Shown here in pieces: positions 34,650 to 44,374 of a DNA stretch of 51,996 nt. Under the pieces are notes generated by a model. The model was not told the DNA's origin, ran no database searches, and worked only from the letters and a program-made list of their open reading frames with translations. The DNA is from Kluyvera genomosp. 1 (GTDB lineage: Bacteria; Pseudomonadota; Gammaproteobacteria; Enterobacterales; Enterobacteriaceae). The stretch covers positions 1-51,996 of the forward strand of contig NZ_LGHZ01000035.1 in assembly GCF_001266615.1 (NCBI RefSeq). Reading direction: 5' to 3'. Numbering within the stretch: the first letter of the stretch is position 1; every line of letters starts with the position of its first letter. The translations under genes were made by a program, and so were the position numbers.

Positions 34650-35567
34650 ATGAGCATCACTATGTACCGTCGTCAGTTTTTGTTGGGGTTAGCGGCCACG
34701 GCATTAGTGGCGAGGAGTACTACACTTTTTGCCGCCGCCACCGGTAATACGGACTATTCGTTGCCGCTGTGGCCCGGTATTCCGCCCGGCGGCGGTGGGC
34801 CTGCGGGAAAGTTACAGATCGGCTTAAAAGGTGCGCGAAGCCATATTGCTACGCCTTCGTTGACGGTCATTGAGCCTGCTGTGCCCAACGGGCATGGAGT
34901 GTTGATTGCCGCAGGCGGTGGTTACAAACGCATTGAGATGACGATGGAAGCCTGGCCTGCGGCATATTGGCTGGTTGAGCGAGGATATACGGCGTATATC
35001 CTAAGCTACCGTTTACCCGGTGAAGGCTGGAATGATGGGAGTTGCGTGGCCCTGCAGGATGCGCAGAGAGCGTTACGGATCCTGCGAAGCCGCGAAAAAC
35101 AGGTGAGCGCGTTGGGGTTTTCTGCGGGCGGGCATCTGCTGGCAATGGCGGCAACACGGTGTGATTACCACAGCTATCCGAGTGTGGATGCCCTGGACAA
35201 CTTGCCGGCAAAAACAGACCGTGCGGCGCTGATTTACCCAATCATCACGCTGGAGAAACCGTATACCCACACCTCAACGCACAAAATGCTGGTGGGAAAT
35301 CACGCCACTGACGCGCAAGAGGCTGCATGGTCCGCGCAAAACTACGTTACGCACCAAACGCCACCCATGTTTCTGGTGCAGGCGGAAGACGATCTGGTCT
35401 CCAGTCCACAAAACACGTTAATCCTGCAATCGGTCTGTATTCGTGAACAGGTAGCTGTCACGATGTATCGTTATCCCACCGGTGGACACGGTTTCGCGAT
35501 GGGCCGACCCGGTACGCCGACCGTTGACTGGCCGGCTCATTATGAAAAGTGGTTACGCCAGACCTAA
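34650..35567 (+). CDS. Tat-exported alpha/beta-hydrolase
   Basis: This 305-residue putative esterase has a twin-arginine signal near the N terminus (YRRQFLLG at about 5-12, then a hydrophobic stretch to FAA), so it should be folded in the cytosol and exported by the Tat system. The hydrolase triad is visible as GFSAGGH (nucleophile Ser), AEDDLVS (Asp) and GGHGF (His), with GGGYK as oxyanion-hole region. It resembles acetylxylan-esterase/BD-FAE-like proteins; substrate unknown. The start is ATG 34650 or ATG 34662, which gives a cleaner Tat signal; neither has a strong ribosome binding site. It converges with the next gene, with overlapping stops. Confidence 0.75.
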   Translation: MSITMYRRQFLLGLAATALVARSTTLFAAATGNTDYSLPLWPGIPPGGGGPAGKLQIGLKGARSHIATPSLTVIEPAVPNGHGVLIAAGGGYKRIEMTMEAWPAAYWLVERGYTAYILSYRLPGEGWNDGSCVALQDAQRALRILRSREKQVSALGFSAGGHLLAMAATRCDYHSYPSVDALDNLPAKTDRAALIYPIITLEKPYTHTSTHKMLVGNHATDAQEAAWSAQNYVTHQTPPMFLVQAEDDLVSSPQNTLILQSVCIREQVAVTMYRYPTGGHGFAMGRPGTPTVDWPAHYEKWLRQT

Positions 35568-35875
35568 CGTCTACCTGTGGATGACTCTGCTTCAACCGGC
35601 GTCAAATAATCCAGACGTAAAGGTTCCGCCAGTAGACTTTCCATCTGCCCGATAAACGCCTGAAAATGAGGCAGGGAGATATGTTCTTCCAGCGCGGCTT
35701 CATCAGCCCAGGATTCTCGCATGTAAAACGTATCCGGCTCGTCACGCAGCTGGAACAAGGCGTAATCCAGATTACCCGGTTCCTGTCGCGTCGGCAGTAG
35801 CAAAGCCTTTAGCGCCTGGCGCAATTCATCCGTTTTACCCGCTTTCGCCTTCAATACGGCAATTATCGAAATCAT
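35564..35875 (-). CDS. Antibiotic biosynthesis monooxygenase (ABM) domain protein
   Basis: This 103-residue single-domain ABM protein has a ferredoxin-like fold (MISIIAVLKAKAGKTDELRQAL ... RESWADEAALEEHISLPHFQAF); the family includes the quinol monooxygenase YgiN and many proteins of unknown substrate. It uses ATG 35875, which overlaps the end of the upstream dehydrogenase by about 1 nt, so the two are cotranscribed. Such pairs often act on quinones or reactive carbonyls. The frame further upstream belongs to the neighbour. Confidence 0.75.
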   Translation of the reverse strand: MISIIAVLKAKAGKTDELRQALKALLLPTRQEPGNLDYALFQLRDEPDTFYMRESWADEAALEEHISLPHFQAFIGQMESLLAEPLRLDYLTPVEAESSTGRR

Positions 35876-35876
35876 C

Positions 35877-36884
35877 TCAAAATCCCTCCAGCACGATTTT
35901 TCCCACCGCTCGGCCGGTTTCAAGCTGAGTGTGGGCTTTTTGCAAATTCTCGGCGTTGATTTTGCCGTAATGCTCACCCAGCGTGGTTTTGATTACCTGG
36001 GTATCGATAAGTGTGGCCACTTCGGTCAACAGCTGATGCTGAGCGGCAATATCGCGGGTCGTAAACATGGAGCGGGTAAACATAAACTCCCAGTGCAGCG
36101 AAATACTTTTGAGCTTCAGCGGCACCACGTCCAGGCTTTGTGGATCGTCAATGAGCGCCAGTTTTCCCTGCGGAGCCAGAGCTTCAATCAGCTGCGCGTA
36201 ATGCCCCTCTGTATTGTTGAGGCTGGCAACGTGCGTCACTTCTTTCATGCCGATACGTGCCAGTTCTTCGCTCAGAGGCCTGCTGTGGTCGATAACATGA
36301 TGTGCGCCCGCTTCGCGGACCCATTGCTGGCTTTCCGGGCGCGACGCGGTGCCGATTACCGTCATTTTCGTTAGTTTAGTGGCCAGCTGCGTCAGAATGG
36401 AGCCAACGCCACCGGCTGCACCGACGATCAGCAGCGTATCACCCGCGTTGCCATCACGCTGGACGCCAAGGCGGTCAAACAGTAATTCCCAGGCGGTAAT
36501 GGCGGTGAGCGGCAATGCAGCCGCCGAGGCGTTATCCAGCGTTTTGGGTTTCAACGCGACGATGCGCTCATCCACTCGCTGAAATTCGCTGTTACTGCCC
36601 GGGCGGCCCAATGCGCCGGCATACCAGACTTCATCACCTGGGGCAAATAGGGTAACCGCATCGCCAATGGCTTTCACCACGCCGACGGCGTCCCAGCCCA
36701 GCACTCGTGGGGTATCGGAGGCGAATCCGGCACGGACTTTGGTGTCAACGGGATTGACGGAAATGGCTTTCACTTCGACCAGAATATCGTGTCCAGTTGC
36801 CTTTGGAATGGGCAGGTCGATTTCGTCAATGAACGGAATGTTACTGCCTTCAGTGGCGGCGCGGGTAATGGCAAATGCTTTCAT
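35877..36884 (-). CDS. Zinc-type alcohol dehydrogenase-like oxidoreductase (quinone oxidoreductase branch)
   Basis: This 335-residue medium-chain dehydrogenase/reductase has the NADPH motif GAAGGVGS (at about 150) and the N-terminal GroES-like fold (VKAISVNPVDTKVRAG). It lacks the usual cluster of structural-zinc cysteines, so it belongs to the zinc-independent quinone oxidoreductase-like group despite its usual name. ATG 36884 has GGAGAG upstream; the longer frame to 36929 is rejected. It forms a two-gene unit with the ABM protein and lies between a hydrolase and mhpR. Its substrate is unknown. Confidence 0.8.
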   Translation of the reverse strand: MKAFAITRAATEGSNIPFIDEIDLPIPKATGHDILVEVKAISVNPVDTKVRAGFASDTPRVLGWDAVGVVKAIGDAVTLFAPGDEVWYAGALGRPGSNSEFQRVDERIVALKPKTLDNASAAALPLTAITAWELLFDRLGVQRDGNAGDTLLIVGAAGGVGSILTQLATKLTKMTVIGTASRPESQQWVREAGAHHVIDHSRPLSEELARIGMKEVTHVASLNNTEGHYAQLIEALAPQGKLALIDDPQSLDVVPLKLKSISLHWEFMFTRSMFTTRDIAAQHQLLTEVATLIDTQVIKTTLGEHYGKINAENLQKAHTQLETGRAVGKIVLEGF

Positions 36885-36985
36885 GGTCTCTCCGGGTAGC
36901 GTTGTGCAATACCCGGATGTTAGGAGCAAGCGGCAAGGGGAAAAATAGCCCGTTAACGATAAGTGTTATACGCAAATCGAGAAAA

Positions 36986-37798
36986 TCAGAGACGTTCGTA
37001 AAAAATCTCTTCCTCTTCCATCCTCTCTTCGATGTGTCGAGTCACTCGCTGTAGGGCGGCGAGATGCTTTTCCGCGGCTTGTTCAATGGTCATCGCTTTG
37101 GCGATGTACACGAGGTTAAGGCAGCCAATGACGCGTTCCTGGCTGCGGACTGGGACGGCGATGGAAGCAATTTTTTGTTCCAGTTGCCAGCCCTGGAAGT
37201 TGGCGCCATAGCCATTTTGACGCGTGCGTTCGAGAATGGCATGCAGTTTTTCCGGCTCGCGGGCCAGTTGATATTCTTCCTCTGGTCGTCCGGCCAGCAT
37301 ATCGATAATCGGTTGACGCTCGCTGTCCGGTGAGAAGGCAAGCCACGTCAGCCCTGATGCCGTCAGCAGCAGCGGCAGGCGGCGGCCGACCATTGAGCGG
37401 TGAAAAGAGAGACGGCTAAAACGGTGAGTGGTTTCACGTACCACCATCGCATCAACATCCAAAGTCGTTAAATCGGTTGGCCATATGACCTCGCGCAACA
37501 ATTCGCCAAGTAGTGGTGTTGCGAGTGCAGAAATCCAATGTTCGTCACGAAATCCCTCGCTTAACTGCCGGACTTTCAGGGTTAAGCGGAAACTATCGTC
37601 TGACAAACTACGTCGGACGTATCCCTCTTCTTGCAGCGTCTCCAGCAGGCGTCGCACGGTGGTACGGTGCAGGCCGCTAAACTCCGCCAGGGTCGCTGTT
37701 GATGCGCCTCCGTCGAATTTATTTAACAAATTAAGCAACAATAATCCACGCGTTAACCCGCGAACGGTTTTGTAGTCTGTTGCGTCGTTATTCTTCAT
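36986..37798 (-). CDS. mhpR: MhpR, IclR-family activator of the mhp operon
   Basis: This transcription activator switches on mhpABCDFE in the presence of 3-(3-hydroxyphenyl)propionate. It has 270 residues (E. coli 277; the C-terminal tail is shorter and different). The N-terminal winged helix (about 12-75, with GLHRTTVRRLLETLQEEGYVRR as its core, recognition helix included) and the C-terminal effector domain agree closely with E. coli MhpR. It is divergent from mhpA across a 189-bp region with a perfect operator palindrome at 37829-37849. Confidence 0.95.
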   Translation of the reverse strand: MKNNDATDYKTVRGLTRGLLLLNLLNKFDGGASTATLAEFSGLHRTTVRRLLETLQEEGYVRRSLSDDSFRLTLKVRQLSEGFRDEHWISALATPLLGELLREVIWPTDLTTLDVDAMVVRETTHRFSRLSFHRSMVGRRLPLLLTASGLTWLAFSPDSERQPIIDMLAGRPEEEYQLAREPEKLHAILERTRQNGYGANFQGWQLEQKIASIAVPVRSQERVIGCLNLVYIAKAMTIEQAAEKHLAALQRVTRHIEERMEEEEIFYERL

Positions 37799-37828
37799 TT
37801 ATCCCGCCATTTATTTATCTAAAACAAC

Positions 37829-37849
37829 GTTGTGCACCTAGTGCACAAC
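37829..37849. promoter_or_regulatory. MhpR operator
   Basis: GTTGTGCAC-CTA-GTGCACAAC is a perfect 9-bp inverted repeat. Its core GTGCACCTnGTGCAC is the MhpR site known from E. coli, and its centre (37839) is about 59 bp upstream of the predicted mhpA transcript start, close to the -58 reported there. Confidence 0.85.
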
Positions 37850-37885
37850 CTGGCTTGTTTTGATTGTAGCGCAAATCACCGGACA

Positions 37886-37891
37886 TATACT
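37886..37891 (+). promoter_or_regulatory. -10 element of the mhpA promoter
   Basis: TATACT matches 5 of 6 -10 positions, giving a start near 37898. The -35 (TTGTAG at 37864-37869, 16-bp spacer) is poor, as expected for an activator-dependent promoter. Confidence 0.6.
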
Positions 37892-37987
37892 GCGTCCATT
37901 ATAAAAATATTTTTACATCAAATTAACAAGTGAGGCGATGCCGTTCACGGCACACGATCGCTTGGTCCGAGAAGTGAGGTATTGAAG

Positions 37988-39652
37988 ATGACAACATCAA
38001 ATCCGGATATCCAACCTGCAGTACAACACCATGTTCAGGTCGCCATCGCAGGCGCCGGCCCGGTTGGGCTCATGATGGCTAACTACCTGGGGCAGATGGG
38101 TATTGAAGTATTAGTAGTCGAGAAACTGGACAAGCTTATCGACTACCCCCGCGCCATTGGTATCGATGATGAAGCGCTGCGTACGATGCAATCCGTTAAT
38201 CTCGTCGATAAAGTGCTGCCGCATACCACACCGTGGCACGCCATGCGATTCCTGACCCCGAAAGGCCGATGCTTTGCCGATATCCAGCCGATGACCGATG
38301 AGTTTGGCTGGTCGCGCCGCAACGCGTTTATCCAGCCGCAGGTCGATGAGGTGATGTATCAGGGGCTTAAGCGCTTCCCAAATGTTCGTTGTCTGTTCTC
38401 CCGCGAGCTGGAGGCCTTTAGCCAAAATGGTGACAGTGTCACTATTAATCTTAAAGGTGCCGACGGCGCACGTGAAACCATCAAAGCCGACTGGCTAGTG
38501 GCCTGCGACGGTGGGGCGAGCGTCATTCGCCGTACGCTGAACGTACCGTTTGAAGGCAAAACCGCGCCAAACCAGTGGATCGTGATTGATATTGCCAACG
38601 ATCCGCTGGCGACACCGCACATCTATCTGTGCTGCGATCCGGTGCGTCCGTATGTCTCTGCGGCACTGCCGCACGGCGTTCGTCGTTTCGAATTTATGGT
38701 GATGCCGGGCGAAACCGAAGCTCAGTTGAGTGAACCGGACAACATGCGCCGCTTGTTAAGCCAGGTTCTTCCCGATCCCGATGACGTCGAATTAATTCGC
38801 CAGCGCGTCTACACCCACAACGCGCGTCTGGCAGAACGCTTCCGTATTGACCGTGTTCTGCTGGCGGGGGATGCCGCCCATATCATGCCGGTCTGGCAAG
38901 GTCAGGGCTACAACAGCGGGATGCGCGATGCCTTCAACCTGGCGTGGAAGCTGGCGTTGGTGGTGAACGGCAAAGCGGGCGATGCGCTGTTGGATACCTA
39001 TCAACAGGAACGCCGCGACCACGCCAAAGCGATGATTGATCTCTCTGTTACTGCTGGCAACGTCCTGGCGCCGCCGAAACGCTGGCACGGCACCGTTCGC
39101 GACGGAATTTCCTGGCTGTTGAATTACCTCCCGTCGGTGAAACGTTATTTCCTCGAAATGCGCTTTAAACCGATGCCTCAGTACCGGGAAGGCGCGCTGT
39201 TGCTGGAAAACAATACCAGGTCATCACCGGTCGGCAAGATGTTTATCCAGCCGAAAGTGACGCGGGAAAATGGCGATATTGTTCTGCTTGATGAGGTGAT
39301 TGGCGCGAAGTTCGCGGTGATCGCCTGGGGCTGTAACCCGCTGTGGGGCATGAGTGAAAGCCAGATTGCGCAATGGCGTGAGTTGGGCACCTGCTTTATT
39401 CAGGTGGTACCGGATGTACAGATCCGCACGCCGCAGGACAATTTCGACGGCGTAATCCGTATTGGCGATAGCCAAAACCGTCTGAAAACCTGGTTTGCTG
39501 CGCAGGATGCCTCGATTGCCGTTGTGCGCCCGGACCGCTTTGTGGCGGCGCTGGCTATCCCGCAGACGCTCAGCAATAAACTTAACCAGCTGGCTGGCGT
39601 CATGGCGTTAACCCGCGTTGGTTCTGACCTTCACGTTGAAAAGGTGGCCTGA
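37988..39652 (+). CDS. mhpA: MhpA, 3-(3-hydroxyphenyl)propionate 2-hydroxylase
   Basis: This FAD flavoprotein monooxygenase performs the first step of the pathway, making 3-(2,3-dihydroxyphenyl)propionate with NADH and O2. It has 554 residues from ATG 37988, the E. coli length; the TTG at 37982 is too close to the GAGG ribosome binding site. The FAD-binding motif GAGPVGL (about 25-31) and the second FAD motif ([11 protein letters not shown], about 293-303) are intact, and most of the protein is nearly identical to E. coli MhpA. mhpB starts 1 nt after the stop. Confidence 0.97.
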   Translation: MTTSNPDIQPAVQHHVQVAIAGAGPVGLMMANYLGQMGIEVLVVEKLDKLIDYPRAIGIDDEALRTMQSVNLVDKVLPHTTPWHAMRFLTPKGRCFADIQPMTDEFGWSRRNAFIQPQVDEVMYQGLKRFPNVRCLFSRELEAFSQNGDSVTINLKGADGARETIKADWLVACDGGASVIRRTLNVPFEGKTAPNQWIVIDIANDPLATPHIYLCCDPVRPYVSAALPHGVRRFEFMVMPGETEAQLSEPDNMRRLLSQVLPDPDDVELIRQRVYTHNARLAERFRIDRVLLAGDAAHIMPVWQGQGYNSGMRDAFNLAWKLALVVNGKAGDALLDTYQQERRDHAKAMIDLSVTAGNVLAPPKRWHGTVRDGISWLLNYLPSVKRYFLEMRFKPMPQYREGALLLENNTRSSPVGKMFIQPKVTRENGDIVLLDEVIGAKFAVIAWGCNPLWGMSESQIAQWRELGTCFIQVVPDVQIRTPQDNFDGVIRIGDSQNRLKTWFAAQDASIAVVRPDRFVAALAIPQTLSNKLNQLAGVMALTRVGSDLHVEKVA

Positions 39653-39653
39653 G

Positions 39654-40598
39654 ATGAATGCCTATCTTCACTGTCTCTCCCATACGCCGCTGGTGGGCTA
39701 TGTCGACCCAGAGCAAGCGGTGCTGGACGAAGTTAACGGCGTTATTGCCGCCGCTCGCGACCGTATTACCGCGTTTGCGCCAGAACTGGTGGTGCTGTAC
39801 GCCCCGGATCACTACAACGGCTTTTTCTACGATGTGATGCCACCGTTCTGCCTGGGTGTTGGCGCCACCTCGATTGGCGATTTTTCCAGTGCGGCCGGTG
39901 AGCTGCCGGTACCGACCGAGCTGGCAGAAGCCTGCGCTCATTCGGTGATGAAAAGCGGCATCGATCTGGCGGTTTCTTACTGCATGCAGGTGGATCACGG
40001 CTTTGCACAGCCGCTGGAACTGCTGCTTGGCGGGCTGGACAACGTGCCGGTACTGCCGGTGTTTATCAACGGTGTGGCCACGCCGCTGCCGGGCTTCCAG
40101 CGTACTCGCATGCTGGGGGAAGCGATGGGCCGTTTCCTGTCAACGCTGAACAAGCGGGTACTGATTTTAGGCTCTGGTGGGCTATCGCATCAGCCGCCGG
40201 TACCGGAGCTGGCTAAGGTCGATGCGCACATGCGCGATCGTCTGCTGGGCAGCGGTAAGCAGCTTCCGGCCGATGAGCGTGAACTGCGCCAGCGTCGGGT
40301 GATTGAAGCCGCCGAGCGCTTTGTCGAAGACCAGAAAACCCTGCATCCCCTGAACCCTATCTGGGACAACCAGTTTATGACGCTGCTCGAGCAGGGTCGC
40401 CTCGCGGAGTTGGATGCCATCAGCAACGAAGAGCTTTCTGCCATTGCCGGTAAATCGACGCATGAAGTGAAAACCTGGGCCGCTGCCTTCGCCACGATTA
40501 ACGCGATGGGTCACTACCGCACGGAAAACCGTTATTACCGCCCGATCCCTGAGTGGATTGCCGGGTTCGGCTCCCTGAGCGCTAAAACAACGAATTGA
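39654..40598 (+). CDS. mhpB: MhpB, 2,3-dihydroxyphenylpropionate 1,2-dioxygenase
   Basis: This iron(II) extradiol dioxygenase of the LigB family opens the aromatic ring next to the hydroxyls. It has 314 residues from ATG 39654, the E. coli length; the in-frame codon at 39618 lies inside mhpA. The conserved His and acidic residues of the family occur in [21 protein letters not shown] and [10 protein letters not shown]. It overlaps the longer mhpC frame at its 3' end; the preferred mhpC start follows 17 nt later. Confidence 0.97.
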   Translation: MNAYLHCLSHTPLVGYVDPEQAVLDEVNGVIAAARDRITAFAPELVVLYAPDHYNGFFYDVMPPFCLGVGATSIGDFSSAAGELPVPTELAEACAHSVMKSGIDLAVSYCMQVDHGFAQPLELLLGGLDNVPVLPVFINGVATPLPGFQRTRMLGEAMGRFLSTLNKRVLILGSGGLSHQPPVPELAKVDAHMRDRLLGSGKQLPADERELRQRRVIEAAERFVEDQKTLHPLNPIWDNQFMTLLEQGRLAELDAISNEELSAIAGKSTHEVKTWAAAFATINAMGHYRTENRYYRPIPEWIAGFGSLSAKTTN

Positions 40599-40615
40599 TT
40601 AAGCAGGAGAATATG

Positions 40616-41482
40616 ATGAGCTACCAACCACAAACCGAAGCCGCAACCAGCCGTTTTCTCAACGTCGAAGAAGGCGGTCAGACGCTGCGTATCCATTTTA
40701 ACGACTGCGGTCAGGGTACCGAAACCGTGGTTCTGCTGCACGGTTCCGGCCCAGGAGCAACGGGCTGGGCAAACTTCAGCCGCAATATCGACTCATTAGT
40801 TGAAGCCGGCTACCGCGTGCTGCTGTTGGACTGCCCGGGCTGGGGCAAAAGCGACTCGATCGTCAACACCGGTTCCCGCTCTGATCTCAACGCCCGCATT
40901 CTGAAAAGCGTGGTCGATCAGCTAGATATCGAGAAAGTTCACCTGCTGGGTAACTCGATGGGTGGGCATAGTGCGGTCGCTTTCACGCTGACATGGCCTG
41001 AACGCGTGGGCAAACTGGTTCTGATGGGCGGCGGCACCGGCGGTATGAGCCTGTTTACGCCAATGCCGACCGAAGGCATCAAGTTGCTCAATGGCCTGTA
41101 TCGCGAACCGACCATCGAAAACCTCAAGAAGATGATGAGCATTTTTGTCTATGACACCAGCGATTTGACCGAGGCGCTGTTTGAAGCACGTCTTAACAAC
41201 ATGCTGTCGCGTCGCGATCATCTGGAAAACTTTATCAAAAGCCTGGAGGCCAACCCGAAACAGTTCCCGGACTTCGGCCCGCGTTTGGCGGAAATCAAAG
41301 CGCAAACCCTGGTGGTTTGGGGACGTAACGACCGTTTCGTACCGATGGATGCCGGGCTGCGCCTGCTGTCGGGGATCAACGGTTCGGAGCTGCACATTTA
41401 CCGCGATTGCGGGCACTGGGCGCAGTGGGAGCACGCGGAAGCGTTCAACCAGCTGGTACTTAACTTCCTCGACCGCGTGTAA
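40616..41482 (+). CDS. mhpC: MhpC, 2-hydroxy-6-oxononadienedioate hydrolase
   Basis: This alpha/beta-hydrolase splits the ring-cleavage product into 2-hydroxypentadienoate and succinate (or fumarate for cinnamate derivatives). It has 288 residues from ATG 40616, matching E. coli; another ATG is 3 nt earlier and both are served by AGGAG. The triad is Ser in GNSMGG, Asp in GRNDRFVP and His in DCGHWAQWE. Oxyanion-hole residues HGSGPGATG are present. Confidence 0.97.
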   Translation: MSYQPQTEAATSRFLNVEEGGQTLRIHFNDCGQGTETVVLLHGSGPGATGWANFSRNIDSLVEAGYRVLLLDCPGWGKSDSIVNTGSRSDLNARILKSVVDQLDIEKVHLLGNSMGGHSAVAFTLTWPERVGKLVLMGGGTGGMSLFTPMPTEGIKLLNGLYREPTIENLKKMMSIFVYDTSDLTEALFEARLNNMLSRRDHLENFIKSLEANPKQFPDFGPRLAEIKAQTLVVWGRNDRFVPMDAGLRLLSGINGSELHIYRDCGHWAQWEHAEAFNQLVLNFLDRV

Positions 41483-41491
41483 GGAGTCGAT

Positions 41492-42301
41492 ATGTCGAAT
41501 TATTCTCTGGAATCTTTGGCCCAGGCGCTACGCACCGCCGAAGAGAGCGGCCAAACGATTGAACCATTGCGCGATGTTATCGGCCTGCAAAACGCTGAAG
41601 CGGCCTACGCCATCCAGCGTATCAACGTTCAGCACGGCGTGGCGCAGGGTCGGCGCATCGTGGGGCGCAAAGTGGGCTTAACCCATCCGAAAGTGCAGCA
41701 ACAGCTGGGGGTGGATCAGCCGGACTTTGGCACGCTGTTTGCCGACATGTGCTACGGCGATAACGAAACTATCCCGTTTAGCCGCGTCCTACAGCCCAAA
41801 ATTGAAGCGGAAATTGCGCTGGTGCTAAACCGCGATCTGCCGCACGCCGACTCCACGTTTGACGAGCTGTATAACGCCATCGAATGGGTGGTTCCGGCGC
41901 TGGAAGTGGTGGGCAGCCGTGTGCGCGACTGGTCGATTAAATTCGTTGATACGGTAGCGGATAACGCCTCCTGTGGTGTGTATGTGGTTGGCGGCCCGGC
42001 ACAGCGCCCAGCAGCGCTGGATCTGAAAAACTGCGCCATGACCATGACGCGTAATCACGAAGACGTCTCTAGCGGACGTGGCAGTGAATGTTTAGGTCAT
42101 CCGCTCAACGCCGCTGTCTGGTTGGCGCGCAAAATGGCCAGCCTCGGTGAGCCGCTGCGGGCAGGCGATATTGTCCTGACCGGTGCGCTGGGCCCAATGG
42201 TGGCAGTCAACCCGGGCGATCGTTTTGATGCGGTGATCGAAGGTATTGGTTCGGTATCCGCAACGTTTTCTGCCAAAGAGCAAGAAGGAAGTCAGTCATG
42301 A
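41492..42301 (+). CDS. mhpD: MhpD, 2-keto-4-pentenoate hydratase
   Basis: The enzyme adds water to 2-hydroxypentadienoate, giving 4-hydroxy-2-ketovalerate for MhpE. It has 269 residues, identical in length to E. coli. The metal-binding acidic region ([10 protein letters not shown] and [10 protein letters not shown]) of the fumarylacetoacetate-hydrolase-related family is clear. The stop overlaps the mhpF ATG by 4 nt, so translation is coupled. Confidence 0.97.
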   Translation: MSNYSLESLAQALRTAEESGQTIEPLRDVIGLQNAEAAYAIQRINVQHGVAQGRRIVGRKVGLTHPKVQQQLGVDQPDFGTLFADMCYGDNETIPFSRVLQPKIEAEIALVLNRDLPHADSTFDELYNAIEWVVPALEVVGSRVRDWSIKFVDTVADNASCGVYVVGGPAQRPAALDLKNCAMTMTRNHEDVSSGRGSECLGHPLNAAVWLARKMASLGEPLRAGDIVLTGALGPMVAVNPGDRFDAVIEGIGSVSATFSAKEQEGSQS

Positions 42302-43248
42302 GTAAATGTAAAGTCGCCATCATCGGCTCCGGGAATATCGGTACCGACCTGATGATTAAAATTCTCCGCCACGGTCAGCATCTGGAGATGTCGGTAATGG
42401 TGGGGATTGACCCGAATTCCGACGGCCTGGCTCGCGCCAGCCGTATGGGCGTAGCGACCACACACGAAGGCGTTAACGGGCTGATGGCGATGAAAGAATT
42501 CGCCGATATCGACATCGTGTTTGATGCCACCAGCGCCGGAGCGCATATCAAAAATGACGCGGCGCTGCGTAAAGCTAAACCCAATATCCGCCTGATTGAC
42601 CTGACGCCAGCAGCCATCGGCCCGTACTGCGTACCGGTGGTGAACCTGGATAAAAACCTCTCGCAGGGCAACGTCAACATGGTGACCTGCGGCGGACAGG
42701 CGACCATCCCGATGGTGGCTGCCGTTTCTCGTGTCGCCAAAGTTCACTACGCCGAAATTATCGCTTCTATATCGAGTAAATCCGCGGGCCCGGGCACCCG
42801 TGCCAACATCGATGAATTTACAGAAACCACCTCGCAGGCGATTGAAGTGGTGGGCGGTGCGGCGAAAGGCAAAGCCATTATTATTCTCAACCCGGCGGAG
42901 CCGCCGGTGATGATGCGCGACACGGTTTACGTGCTGAGTGAAGCGGCGTCTCAGGCCGAAATCGAAGCCTCCATCGCGGAAATGGCGGCTGCGGTTCAGG
43001 CCTATGTGCCGGGCTATCGTCTGAAGCAGAAAGTGCAGTTTGAAGTGATACCTGAAGATAAGCCGGTCAATATTCCTGGCGTGGGGCGGTTCTCCGGGCT
43101 GAAAACGGCGGTCTATCTGGAAGTCGAAGGGGCGGCACACTATCTGCCTGCCTACGCCGGTAACCTCGACATTATGACCTCAGCGGCGATGTCAACCGCA
43201 GAAAAAATGGCGCAAACGCTGGTGAAAGTGGCAGGAGAAGTCGCATGA
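42298..43248 (+). CDS. mhpF: MhpF, acetaldehyde dehydrogenase (acylating)
   Basis: MhpF turns the acetaldehyde released by MhpE into acetyl-CoA with NAD+ and CoA. It has 316 residues as in E. coli. The NAD motif GSGNIG (11-16) and the catalytic Cys in NMVTCGGQA (about 132) are present. It forms a channelled complex with MhpE, whose gene overlaps its stop by 4 nt. Confidence 0.97.
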   Translation: MSKCKVAIIGSGNIGTDLMIKILRHGQHLEMSVMVGIDPNSDGLARASRMGVATTHEGVNGLMAMKEFADIDIVFDATSAGAHIKNDAALRKAKPNIRLIDLTPAAIGPYCVPVVNLDKNLSQGNVNMVTCGGQATIPMVAAVSRVAKVHYAEIIASISSKSAGPGTRANIDEFTETTSQAIEVVGGAAKGKAIIILNPAEPPVMMRDTVYVLSEAASQAEIEASIAEMAAAVQAYVPGYRLKQKVQFEVIPEDKPVNIPGVGRFSGLKTAVYLEVEGAAHYLPAYAGNLDIMTSAAMSTAEKMAQTLVKVAGEVA

Positions 43249-44264
43249 ACGGTAAAAAACTCTATATCTCTGATGTGACCTTGCGTGACGGTATGCACGC
43301 CATCCGCCATCAATATTCGTTAGATAACGTCCGCCAGATAGCCAAAGCGCTGGACGATGCACGCGTTGATTCAATTGAAGTGGCGCACGGCGACGGCCTG
43401 CAGGGTTCCAGCTTTAACTACGGTTTTGGTGCCCACAGCGACGTTGAGTGGATTGCGGCGGCGGCAGAGGTCGTGACCCACAGTAAAATCGCCACGCTGT
43501 TGATCCCCGGTATCGGTACGCTTCATGACCTGAAGAATGCTTATCAGGCTGGGGCACGCGTGGTACGCGTGGCGACACACTGTACCGAAGCGGATGTATC
43601 CGCCCAGCATATCGCCTATGCCCGTGAACTGGGGATGGACACCGTCGGTTTCCTGATGATGAGCCATATGACCACCCCTGAAAATCTGGCGAAGCAGGCC
43701 AAATTGATGGAAGGCTACGGCGCAACCTGTATCTACGTGGTGGACTCCGGCGGTGCGATGAACATGAACGACATCCGCGATCGCTTCCGCGCGCTCAAAG
43801 ATGTGCTCAATCCAGAAACCCAAACCGGGATGCACGCCCACCACAACCTGAGTCTGGGCGTCGCCAACTCGCTGGTGGCGGTGGAAGAGGGCTGCGATCG
43901 TATCGATGCCAGCCTTGCGGGTATGGGGGCTGGGGCCGGAAACGCACCGCTGGAGGTGTTTATCGCCGCCGCGGATAAACAGGGCTGGCAGCACGGCACC
44001 GATCTCTATGCACTGATGGCGGCGGCCGACGATCTGGTTCGTCCATTGCAGGATCGCCCGGTCCGCGTCGACCGTGAAACATTGGCTCTCGGCTACGCCG
44101 GTGTCTACTCCAGCTTCCTGCGTCACAGTGAAGTCGCTGCCGCCCGCTACGGTCTGAGCGCCGTGGATATTCTGGTGGAACTGGGGAAACGTCGGATGGT
44201 GGGCGGCCAGGAAGATATGATCGTTGACGTGGCGTTAGATCTGAAAGCCAAAGCACAAGCCTGA
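43245..44264 (+). CDS. mhpE: MhpE, 4-hydroxy-2-oxovalerate aldolase
   Basis: This class II aldolase releases pyruvate and acetaldehyde in the last step of the pathway. It has 339 residues (E. coli 337). The HMGL-like barrel starts with [16 protein letters not shown], containing the metal-binding Asp and catalytic His/Arg, and the [13 protein letters not shown] segment supplies metal-ligand histidines. The ATG overlaps mhpF. Two successive hairpins lie after the stop, before the transporter gene. Confidence 0.97.
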   Translation: MNGKKLYISDVTLRDGMHAIRHQYSLDNVRQIAKALDDARVDSIEVAHGDGLQGSSFNYGFGAHSDVEWIAAAAEVVTHSKIATLLIPGIGTLHDLKNAYQAGARVVRVATHCTEADVSAQHIAYARELGMDTVGFLMMSHMTTPENLAKQAKLMEGYGATCIYVVDSGGAMNMNDIRDRFRALKDVLNPETQTGMHAHHNLSLGVANSLVAVEEGCDRIDASLAGMGAGAGNAPLEVFIAAADKQGWQHGTDLYALMAAADDLVRPLQDRPVRVDRETLALGYAGVYSSFLRHSEVAAARYGLSAVDILVELGKRRMVGGQEDMIVDVALDLKAKAQA

Positions 44265-44271
44265 TAATGAA

Positions 44272-44344
44272 CCGGTCGGCAATGTACTGACCGGGCGAAC
44301 GAAAATGAAAAAACAATGTGGCCGGCAACGTATCGGCCACCTTT
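44272..44344 (+). other. Two tandem hairpins between mhpE and mhpT
   Basis: Hairpin 1 (44272-44294) has stem CCGGTC/GACCGG, and hairpin 2 (44318-44340) has stem GTGGCC/GGCCAC. Both have 11-nt loops, GGCAATGTACT and GGCAACGTATC, which differ only by three transitions. Three stem pairs differ with compensation on both arms. Hairpin 2 is followed by CTTTTATC, so it may be an intrinsic terminator or attenuator before mhpT. Confidence 0.6.
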
Positions 44345-44374
44345 TATCATCTGCACTCAACGAAAGGTAGCACT

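Noticed and set aside
37865-37880. CRP site before mhpA (TGTAG-N6-TCACC)
   Set aside because: The left half matches poorly and the site would overlap the -35, unlike the upstream position known for E. coli mhp.
42292-43140. 282-codon frame antisense to mhpF
   Set aside because: The His/Arg-rich sequence is typical of a shadow frame of a GC-rich gene, and mhpF matches E. coli over its full length.
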